A stretch of 23,419 nucleotides of DNA from CAJXVY01 sp031580995 (lineage in GTDB: Bacteria; Actinomycetota; Actinomycetes; Actinomycetales; Microbacteriaceae): positions 1 to 23,419 of the forward strand of contig JAVLCC010000015.1 in the NCBI GenBank assembly GCA_031580995.1, given 5' to 3'. A program made the translations under genes and the position numbers. Below are positions 14,396-20,677 of this stretch, piece after piece (the stretch's first letter is position 1; each line of letters opens with the position of its first letter). The notes under the pieces were generated by a model that was given only the letters and a program-made list of their open reading frames with translations, did no database searches and was not told the DNA's origin.

Positions 14396-15892
14396 TTAGC
14401 CGAGTTTGAATCTCAGCAGCGTCCAAGAGACTTTTGGCAAATTGACAGTCAAGCTATCATCATCAAATGTCTCTGGACTAATGCTACTCGGAGCGTAAGC
14501 TTCGGGGTTCTCACTGGTGTTCTGAAGATCCAGGTCCCCACCACCAATCAGATGCCCCTCGATAAATTCTTTTATTTTCAACCCCTGCAGGTCGATGCTG
14601 ATCTCGGTGGAGTCTGTTAGCTCACGGTTTAGTAAAAACACATTTAGCTCTTCATCATTGTTTGTTGCGACCGCATCCACCATTGGCAGGTTTTCAAACA
14701 ATTTGGCATTTTCAGTTCTTGTGTCGATGTCTAAATCAATTACCTCTCCGCGACCAAATTGAGAACTGAGTGCAAAGGGATAAAAAATAGTTTGTCGCCA
14801 TGCTTTTTGGTCCGGTCCCGTTCTGATCGGACCAATCACGTTTGCCAACTGCGCCTGGCATGCCATATCAACTCGGTCTGAGTTTTTTATCAGCGTCATC
14901 AACAGTGACCCAACTACAACCGCATCTTCGACCGTGTAGTCATCTTCGATAATTTTCGGTGCCTTGGCAAATTCCAATTTCTCCACACCCGGGAATTTCT
15001 CTTGATACCAAACATTCCATTCGTCAAAAGAAATCATTATCTTCTTATCGGATTTCTTTTCGGCGGCAATTTTGTCCGCACGAGTGATCACACCTTGAAT
15101 AAATCTGTTCATGCGTGCTGAAGATGCCAAAAAAGAAAGGCTGTCATCTTCATATTTTTCGTAATAGGCGTGCATGGATATGTTTTCGACCTCGTCAAAG
15201 GTGTGACGGAGGACCGTTTCTTCCCAGTCTCCAAATGTTGGCATTTCTTCAAAGCTACTGCCACAGGCAACTAGTTTGACCCCTGGGTCAACTAGCTTCA
15301 TGGCCTTGGCTGTCTCTTTGGCGAGCTTTCCGTAATCCTCGGCTGATTTGTGTCCTATCTGCCATGGCCCATCAAGTTCATTTCCTAAACACCAGGTCTT
15401 GATTTGGTGGGGTGATTCAACACCGTGGTGTTTTCTCCACTCTGAAAAATCTGTCCCACCCGGATAATTCGCATATTCAACCAGTTGAGCTGCTTCCAAA
15501 ACTCCACGGGTTCCCAAGTTGATTGCCATGATCGGTTCCGCACCCAGCTGTTCAGCCCACTTGATAAATTCATTCAATCCAAATTGATTTGTCTCAATGC
15601 TTCGCCAGGCAAGATCCAGCCTGGTTGGTCTTTGCTCTTTTGGGCCAACACCGTCTTCCCATTGGTAGCCAGAAACAAAGTTTCCGCCTGGGTAACGAAC
15701 AGCTGTTACTCCCATCTGTTTTGCCAATTCCAAAACATCCAAACGAAACCCGTCTTCGTTAGCAAATTCGCTGTCTGGTTCGAATATGCCTCCATAAACA
15801 CAGCGACCCATGTGCTCAACGAAGGAGCCATAGATTTTGGGGTTTACCTGAGCTTTTGTCTCGTTGGAGATTTTGATGCTAGCTTTTGGCAA
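14396..15892 (-). CDS. abfA: GH51 alpha-L-arabinofuranosidase
   Basis: This retaining glycosidase removes L-arabinofuranosyl residues from arabinan, arabinoxylan or arabinogalactan oligosaccharides. The predicted 498-residue product has YGSFVEHMGRCVYGGIFEP near the start, RYPGGNFVSGYQWEDGVGP, the acid/base glutamate in WCLGNELDGPWQ (E172) and the nucleophile in ISFDEWNVWY (E291), all characteristic of family 51. There is no signal peptide, so it acts in the cytoplasm on imported substrates. The frame is open back to a GTG at 15946, but those codons run through a hairpin; the TTG at 15890-15892 has AGGA six bases upstream and gives MPKASIKISNET, so it is chosen. It follows the ABC binding-protein gene and precedes galT. 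Confidence 0.95.
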   Translation of the reverse strand: MPKASIKISNETKAQVNPKIYGSFVEHMGRCVYGGIFEPDSEFANEDGFRLDVLELAKQMGVTAVRYPGGNFVSGYQWEDGVGPKEQRPTRLDLAWRSIETNQFGLNEFIKWAEQLGAEPIMAINLGTRGVLEAAQLVEYANYPGGTDFSEWRKHHGVESPHQIKTWCLGNELDGPWQIGHKSAEDYGKLAKETAKAMKLVDPGVKLVACGSSFEEMPTFGDWEETVLRHTFDEVENISMHAYYEKYEDDSLSFLASSARMNRFIQGVITRADKIAAEKKSDKKIMISFDEWNVWYQEKFPGVEKLEFAKAPKIIEDDYTVEDAVVVGSLLMTLIKNSDRVDMACQAQLANVIGPIRTGPDQKAWRQTIFYPFALSSQFGRGEVIDLDIDTRTENAKLFENLPMVDAVATNNDEELNVFLLNRELTDSTEISIDLQGLKIKEFIEGHLIGGGDLDLQNTSENPEAYAPSSISPETFDDDSLTVNLPKVSWTLLRFKLG

Positions 15893-15916
15893 TTTTCTTC
15901 CTAATTCTTTTTTATG

Positions 15917-15950
15917 ACCGGTGGGCGCCCTTTTTGGGGCACCCACCGGT
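15917..15950 (-). terminator. Hairpin between the binding-protein and arabinofuranosidase genes
   Basis: The arms ACCGGTGGG (15917-15925) and CCCACCGGT (15942-15950) pair, followed by one odd position and four more G-C pairs around a six-base loop. The odd pair is a C-A mismatch in plus-strand RNA but a G-U wobble in minus-strand RNA, so the stem of 14 pairs is continuous only in the transcript of this operon. It lies 12 bases after the binding-protein stop. No T-run follows, so I expect partial termination or protection of the upstream message from 3' decay rather than full termination. Confidence 0.6.
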
Positions 15951-15962
15951 GGTTGTGTGGTT

Positions 15963-17336
15963 TTATTCGGTTAGAGCTTCGTTCATTCGGGCTTCAGCAT
16001 CGGCCAGAGCTTGCGCCTGGTCTTTACCTGCAACCCAAGTTGCATTCAACTCTTCACTCAGTGCATCCCATGCACCTGCCCAGCCCGCAACTGCTGGAAC
16101 CATGCGTGCCTTATCGGCGGTTCCTGAATAGTTGTCACGCTGTGGAGCATCTGAGTAATCAGCTGATGCGATGATCGAATCCCTTGGCGCGATGTGTCCG
16201 GTGCCAACGGCCCAGTCACCAACTCGCTCGTAGAGGTAAGTCATGAATGCAAGCGCTGCCTCTTCCTCAGCTGCAGAGCGGCTTGAATCAGTTGGCATTA
16301 CCCACATGTGTGAGTCACCCCATGATCCAAATTCACCGTAGATGCTTGGGATGTCCATGGCCATGTAGTTGAAGCCAGCTTCACGGTTGTACTGATCCAC
16401 GACCCAGGTTCCGTTGTGCAAAACAGCTGCCTCTCCAGCAAGGAATGAGCCCTGTGAATCGGTGTAGCCCTGCTCAGGGTTTGAACAGTCCTCGGCTAGA
16501 TCGTTTAGCAAGCTAAGTGCCTCTGCACCCTCTGCGCTGTCTGGGTTGGCGGTTGAGCCATCATAGAGCTCACCACCCTGCTGCCAAACAAGTCCTAGGA
16601 ATAGGCGTGCCCCAATTCCAAACTCGAACCAGTCGTGAGCGAAGTACTGCTCACCAGTTGCATCCTGAACTGCTTGGCACTGTTCCAAAAGTTCATCTGC
16701 ATTGGATGGCATGATTGGATTTCCGTCTGCATCGGTTAGACCAGCTTCTTCATAGAGGTCAACGTTTACGTGCCAGAGGCTTCCGTGAATATCAAATGGA
16801 ACACCGTAGTACTCGTTTTCATAGGTAACTGCTCCCAGGGCTGGTGCTGTGTAGTCATCAAAGTCAACACCGTTTGCGGTGAGGCTTTCAGAAACAGGCG
16901 TCAGCAATCCGCGACCAACATAGTCGGGTAGGCGGTGCTGGTGCATCACTGCAACATCTGGAGGGGTTCCACCACTGAAGGTTGTTCCCAACTGGGTGTA
17001 GTAATCACCCCATGCCTGTCCACCTAGTTTCTCGACGGTGTAACCGTTGTCTTCTGCGTTGAAGGCGTTGGTGATGATCTGAATAACTTCACACTCGCTG
17101 GTGGCTTGCGAAACATCTGTGACACCCTCTGTGGTGTCATCGCAGTCACCGAAGAACCTTGCGAGTTCAATTGTCACTTCTTCCTGAGAAGCGCTGTCGC
17201 CTGAATCACTGGAGCCTGTGTCCCCGTTGTCGGCGGATGTGTCCTCTTCGGCTGCAGTTGCGCAACCGGTTAGAACTAGAGCTGAGACTGCGCCAACTGC
17301 GAGCAGTTTCAACATGTCTTTCTTAGTTTTTAACAT
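15963..17336 (-). CDS. ABC sugar transporter solute-binding lipoprotein
   Basis: The substrate-binding part of a carbohydrate ABC importer (family 1 extracellular solute-binding protein), 457 residues. The N-terminus is a lipoprotein signal: basic MLKTKKDMLK, hydrophobic stretch, then the lipobox LTGC with C25 as the lipidated cysteine. A linker of about 25 residues rich in Ser, Asp and Gly holds the domain off the membrane. Inside are FNAEDNGYTVE and TPPDVAVMHQHRLPDY, the usual early segments of the family, and late aromatic and tryptophan residues that could stack on sugar. The ATG has a strong AGGAG ribosome-binding site six bases away. Oligosaccharide rather than monosaccharide binding is inferred from its family and from the GH51 gene beside it. 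Confidence 0.94.
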   Translation of the reverse strand: MLKTKKDMLKLLAVGAVSALVLTGCATAAEEDTSADNGDTGSSDSGDSASQEEVTIELARFFGDCDDTTEGVTDVSQATSECEVIQIITNAFNAEDNGYTVEKLGGQAWGDYYTQLGTTFSGGTPPDVAVMHQHRLPDYVGRGLLTPVSESLTANGVDFDDYTAPALGAVTYENEYYGVPFDIHGSLWHVNVDLYEEAGLTDADGNPIMPSNADELLEQCQAVQDATGEQYFAHDWFEFGIGARLFLGLVWQQGGELYDGSTANPDSAEGAEALSLLNDLAEDCSNPEQGYTDSQGSFLAGEAAVLHNGTWVVDQYNREAGFNYMAMDIPSIYGEFGSWGDSHMWVMPTDSSRSAAEEEAALAFMTYLYERVGDWAVGTGHIAPRDSIIASADYSDAPQRDNYSGTADKARMVPAVAGWAGAWDALSEELNATWVAGKDQAQALADAEARMNEALTE

Positions 17337-17406
17337 TTATTACTCCTAATGAGATTTTTTGATAATGATTGACCAATTGGTCGGTCAGTTGTTTGGATTC
17401 ACCTCC
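17337..17406 (-). promoter_or_regulatory. Permease to binding-protein gap with palindrome
   Basis: This is the largest gap in the transporter operon. It contains the perfect palindrome GACCAATTGGTC (17371-17382), with outer TGACC (17370-17374) and GGTCA (17383-17387) also in inverted order. In RNA it can fold just ahead of the binding-protein ribosome-binding site. It may be an internal operator or promoter, or a 5' stabilising hairpin that raises expression of the binding protein over the permeases. No clear -35/-10 pair was found. Confidence 0.35.
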
Positions 17407-17409
17407 TTA
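17399..17409 (-). other. Near-perfect Shine-Dalgarno sequence with no usable start codon
   Basis: On the minus strand TAAGGAGGTGA begins with the permease stop codon and matches the 16S anti-Shine-Dalgarno sequence almost completely. The binding-protein ATG is about 60 bases further, beyond its own AGGAG site. The only start within normal distance is a GTG inside the motif, giving a five-codon frame. A ribosome or 30S subunit parked here could protect the downstream mRNA, as described for the STAB-SD element of Bacillus cry genes. Confidence 0.4.
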
Positions 17410-18273
17410 TTTCCCTCCGCTTCCTATGGATATGCCGCGAACAAGCTGTTTTTGGAAAATGAAAAACAGGATTAGTAGCGGCAAGCTCGCAATCACACCG
17501 CGGGCCATCAGTGACCCAAGCTCAGTTGCCTGCGCAAAGTTGCCTTGCAAAGAAGCAAGACCGGTGGTGATTGTGAACATCTCCCTCTGGGTCGCTGAGA
17601 CCAGTGGCCAGAGGAAATCGTTCCAGGTGAGGATGTAGGTGAAGATACCCAGAGCAGTCATCGCTGGAACACTCATTGGCATCATCACCGACCAAAATGT
17701 TCGCCACCTACTGGCGCCATCCACTCGGGCTGCTTCCTCAATTTCCTCTGGGATTGCAGCCATGAACTGGGTCATGATGAATACCCCCAGCGGGGCTGCA
17801 ATCCTTGGAAGCATGAGCGCTTCATAGGTGTTGTGGTAATCGGCTTCAGCGAACATCAAAAACAGTGGGATGAACATGGCCTCACGAGGAACCATTAGTC
17901 CTGCAAGAACCAATGGGTAAATGATTTTTTTACCCCTAAATGGAATCCTTGCGAATGCATAACCTGCCATTGCAGAAAGAATCAGCGTGAAAATCGTGGT
18001 GAAGCCGGTGACAATGACGCTGTTAAGCATCCATCTGGGGGTGAGTCCTCCCTGAATAACCCCAACAACGTTATCTATTGTTGGATCAGTTGGTAAAAGC
18101 GAATTTGAATCCAGCTGCAACGCCTCGTTTGAACTGAAGGCAAGTGAGAACATCCAAATCAGAGGCAGGATCCAGATGGCTGCAAATATCGACATCATGG
18201 ACAGGAAAAGTGTTTGCTTGAACTTTGGCCTGATTAGAAAGCTGGAGGTCCTGGCGGGAGCGGTTATGGTCAT
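17407..18273 (-). CDS. ABC sugar transporter permease, MalG type
   Basis: One of two membrane subunits of the sugar importer. The 288-residue protein has about six membrane helices, starting at roughly residue 22 after a short basic N-terminus. The EAA loop that docks on the ATPase is seen as EEAARVDGASRWRTFWSVMMP (about 179-199). It also has the late ILTWNDFLWPLV segment typical of the MalG side. The ATG overlaps the upstream permease stop in an ATGA arrangement. No ATP-binding subunit gene is in the window, so a shared MsmX/MalK-type ATPase encoded elsewhere is likely. Confidence 0.95.
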   Translation of the reverse strand: MTITAPARTSSFLIRPKFKQTLFLSMMSIFAAIWILPLIWMFSLAFSSNEALQLDSNSLLPTDPTIDNVVGVIQGGLTPRWMLNSVIVTGFTTIFTLILSAMAGYAFARIPFRGKKIIYPLVLAGLMVPREAMFIPLFLMFAEADYHNTYEALMLPRIAAPLGVFIMTQFMAAIPEEIEEAARVDGASRWRTFWSVMMPMSVPAMTALGIFTYILTWNDFLWPLVSATQREMFTITTGLASLQGNFAQATELGSLMARGVIASLPLLILFFIFQKQLVRGISIGSGGK

Positions 18274-19397
18274 GATTCCTCCCTTGAAAACCTGAATTGC
18301 AAAACACTGAATGCGATCATCACCACAAACAAAAACACGCTCATGGCGGAGGCGTAGCCGAGGTTGAAATCCCTAAAGGCACTTTCATATATGTGTTGGA
18401 TTGAAACCCTGGTGGCTCCATTGGGACCCCCACGGGTCATGATGAACACCTGGCCAAAGATTTGAAAACTGGCAATTATTTGCAACACCATCACCAGCAG
18501 TGTTGTTCTTCGTAGACCTGGCCAAGTTATGTCTCGAAACCTCTGCAGATAGCCCGCTCCATCAATGGAGGCTGCCTCATAGAGATTTTTGTCTATGTCT
18601 TGCAGGCCAGCCAGGTACAAAACCACGTTGAATCCGACTGTCCACCAAAGGGTGGCCACAACGATTGCCGGCATAGCTAGCGTTGAACTGGTGAGCCAGC
18701 TGATGGGGTCAATACCCAAGTTTCTGAACAGCTCACCAATCAGGCCCAGTTGTGGGTTGAGTAAAAAAGCCCAAATCAGTGTCAATACACTGACTGACAA
18801 AACATAGGGGGCAAAAAATACTGTCCTCAGAACACCAGTCCATCTTCCCGGGCGGTTTAGGGCCATCGCTAGCAAAAGACCGATGCCAACAATCAGTGGT
18901 GTGGACAAAACCACAAACAACACCGTGTTTCCAAATGACAGCCAGAACAAGCTGTCATTCCATCGACCACCCTCACCGGGGGCCAATCCCATGAATCCAG
19001 CAAAAATAATGACAATCAATCCTGCATAGATACTTCCCTCGGTGACAGAAAGGCTCTTTTTTTGAATCCCCCTGATTACTGGAATGAGTAATAACAATCC
19101 GGCAAGACGCCAATCCCACATGTTTGCCAGTGTCCATTGCATGTTCTCCCCCCAGAACATGCGAAAGTAGTTTTCAAGGCCAATAAAGGTTCGGTTTGTG
19201 AGTACCAGTAGATCTATTTTGAAAAAACCAAGACCGACTGCCTGCAAAATGGGCCATACCAAAAAAACCAGGTAAATCACCATGAATGGCAGAATGAAGC
19301 CGAGCCCAGCCATGTCTTTTTTGAGGGATCTGTACCATTTGTTCTTGGGCGCAGGAGCAGCGGGCTTTGTATCGCTGTAAACGGTCGCCTGTGACAC
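18270..19397 (-). CDS. ABC sugar transporter permease, MalF type, with an extra membrane segment
   Basis: Partner permease of the sugar importer, first gene of the operon. It is 375 residues, longer than the usual ~300. The added length lies between the first helix region (GFILPFMVIYLVFLVWPIL, about 33-51) and the conserved FGNTVLFVVLSTPL (about 155-168): residues ~92-148 contain two more hydrophobic stretches (AGLLLLIPVI and IYAGLIVIIFAGFMGL). The EAA loop LYEAASIDGAGYLQRFRDI is at about 272-290. The start is GTG at 19395-19397, supported by AGGAG seven bases upstream. The operator-like palindrome 55 bases upstream places the gene under LacI-type control. Confidence 0.94.
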   Translation of the reverse strand: MSQATVYSDTKPAAPAPKNKWYRSLKKDMAGLGFILPFMVIYLVFLVWPILQAVGLGFFKIDLLVLTNRTFIGLENYFRMFWGENMQWTLANMWDWRLAGLLLLIPVIRGIQKKSLSVTEGSIYAGLIVIIFAGFMGLAPGEGGRWNDSLFWLSFGNTVLFVVLSTPLIVGIGLLLAMALNRPGRWTGVLRTVFFAPYVLSVSVLTLIWAFLLNPQLGLIGELFRNLGIDPISWLTSSTLAMPAIVVATLWWTVGFNVVLYLAGLQDIDKNLYEAASIDGAGYLQRFRDITWPGLRRTTLLVMVLQIIASFQIFGQVFIMTRGGPNGATRVSIQHIYESAFRDFNLGYASAMSVFLFVVMIAFSVLQFRFSREES

Positions 19398-19544
19398 CTT
19401 ACTGCTCCTAGGTAGAAGGATATTTAGGTTGTATCTAAATAATTAATGGGCAATTTACAACGATGTAAATTTATTTTGCAAGTTAACTCGGCATTTCGTG
19501 ACTATTCTGTGATGAAGTGAGTTCGTGATTCATGGGAGTTGTTG
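19398..19544. promoter_or_regulatory. Divergent promoter region between ABC/arabinoside operon and lacI-type gene
   Basis: This AT-rich gap holds both divergent promoters. On the minus strand, TTGCAA and TAAATT with 18 bases between, or TTGTAA and TAGATA with 17, could serve the operon; either would overlap the palindrome at 19452-19471. A second inverted repeat, TATTTAG (19421-19427) and CTAAATA (19435-19441), sits between it and the GTG start. On the plus strand TATTCT at 19503-19508 is a possible -10 for the regulator. The regulator's ribosome-binding site is GGGAG six bases before its ATG. Confidence 0.5.
19452..19471. promoter_or_regulatory. LacI-family operator candidate
   Basis: The 20-base element AATTTACAACGATGTAAATT is palindromic around a central CG, with only the pair next to the centre not matching. 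A central CpG flanked by AT-rich arms is the standard form of LacI/GalR-family operators. It lies between the divergent LacI-type gene and the transporter operon and overlaps likely promoter elements, so it is the best candidate site for that regulator. Confidence 0.7.
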
Positions 19545-20582
19545 ATGAGTGGGGCTAAAAACGGAGCTAAACGTGTTCGTCTAGTGGACGTGGCTAGGCA
19601 TGCAGGAGTCTCCACAAAAACCGTATCCAACGTTGTACACAACTATGAACACGTAACACCGGAGATGAGATCCCGGGTCAAAAAAGCAATTGAAGATTTG
19701 GGCTATAAACCAAACCTGACAGCCAGGCGATTGGTAACTGGAAAAACCTCCATGATTGCACTGGCAATTCCAGAAACAAACCACCCTTATTTTTCATCCC
19801 TTGCAGATGCGGTGGTGAAGGCTGCAGAAGACAGAGACTACCGAGTGCTCATTGAGCAAACAGATGGTGATTCAGAAAAAGAGTTGGATGTTCTTAGAGA
19901 CCGTGAGGCCGGAATGGTGGATGGGGTTATTTTTCAGCCAGCAAAGGTCACCAGTTTGGATTTGGCAGACATCGAAGAAGGAACACCGGTGGTGATCCTG
20001 GGCGAGGCAGCCTCACCAATTTCCTTTGATCACATAATGATTGACAACACCCTGGCGGCAGAAGATGCGGTGCGGCACCTACTGGGGCTTGGTAGAAAAA
20101 GAATTGCCTTTCTAGGTGACATCCGCGGTGACAACGCAGGTGCAACCAAAAAAAGACTTGCTGGATATCAGGTGGCAATTGAAGAGGCGGGGATGACGGT
20201 GGACACAAACCTAGTGTTGCCAGTTGAGAGTTTTCACCCGGAATCTGCAAAGGTAACTGTTGAAGAGGCAGTGAAGAGCGGAATGGTCTTTGACGCTGTT
20301 TTGTGCCGCGATGACAGGTTCGCTGTGGCAGCCTTGCAAGCTCTTCGAGATCTCGGTGTGGAGGTTCCCAAGGATGTTGCGGTCATAGGTTGGGATGACA
20401 CTTCTCTAGCCCGGTATTCTTACCCAACCCTTAGCTCAGTTTCACCAAACATTCAAGCTATTGCCGAGGAAGCGGTTGGAATGCTGATTGAGCGTATTGA
20501 AGGTTTATCGGGAACCGGTAGGCACAAACTCGCTCCGTATTCCTTGCACATCAGAGAGAGCGCACCAGCACTCAAGCTCTAG
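19545..20582 (+). CDS. LacI-family transcriptional regulator
   Basis: A 345-residue regulator with the N-terminal LacI helix-turn-helix (VRLVDVARHAGVSTKTVSNV, about 11-30), the hinge region ending in PNLTARRLVTGKTS, and a periplasmic-binding-protein-like sensor domain with PETNHPYFSSLADAV, GLGRKRIAFLGD and DVAVIGWDDTSLARYSYP. The ATG at 19545 has GGGAG six bases upstream; two TTG codons just before it are in frame but too close to that site. It is divergent from the ABC transporter operon and probably represses it until arabinose, galactose or a derived oligosaccharide binds (inference). It is followed after 95 bases by the acyl-CoA ligase gene, which has its own likely promoter. Confidence 0.94.
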   Translation: MSGAKNGAKRVRLVDVARHAGVSTKTVSNVVHNYEHVTPEMRSRVKKAIEDLGYKPNLTARRLVTGKTSMIALAIPETNHPYFSSLADAVVKAAEDRDYRVLIEQTDGDSEKELDVLRDREAGMVDGVIFQPAKVTSLDLADIEEGTPVVILGEAASPISFDHIMIDNTLAAEDAVRHLLGLGRKRIAFLGDIRGDNAGATKKRLAGYQVAIEEAGMTVDTNLVLPVESFHPESAKVTVEEAVKSGMVFDAVLCRDDRFAVAALQALRDLGVEVPKDVAVIGWDDTSLARYSYPTLSSVSPNIQAIAEEAVGMLIERIEGLSGTGRHKLAPYSLHIRESAPALKL

Positions 20583-20677
20583 GCGAGGTTAATTTTCATC
20601 TTTGCAGTTAGGCATTTGCACAAATCCTGCCTATTATTTTCTGCAAGGTTTATTTGAAAACCTGCGAAAGGCCAATG
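20583..20677 (+). promoter_or_regulatory. Promoter and inverted repeats upstream of the acyl-CoA ligase gene
   Basis: A good -10 (TATTAT, 20632-20637) is paired with TTAGGC (20608-20613) at 18 bases. The spacer holds a nested inverted repeat: AGGC / GCCT outer arms (20610-20632) and ATTTG-CA-CAAAT inside, well placed as an operator for a fatty-acid or other repressor. A second imperfect stem, GCAAGGTTT with AAACCTGC (20643-20665), would lie at the 5' end of the mRNA just before the AAAGG ribosome-binding site. No terminator for the upstream regulator gene was seen. Confidence 0.5.

Noticed and set aside
15893..15946. N-terminal extension of the arabinofuranosidase to a GTG at 15946
   Set aside because: These codons lie in the intercistronic hairpin and just upstream of a good ribosome-binding site for the TTG at 15892.
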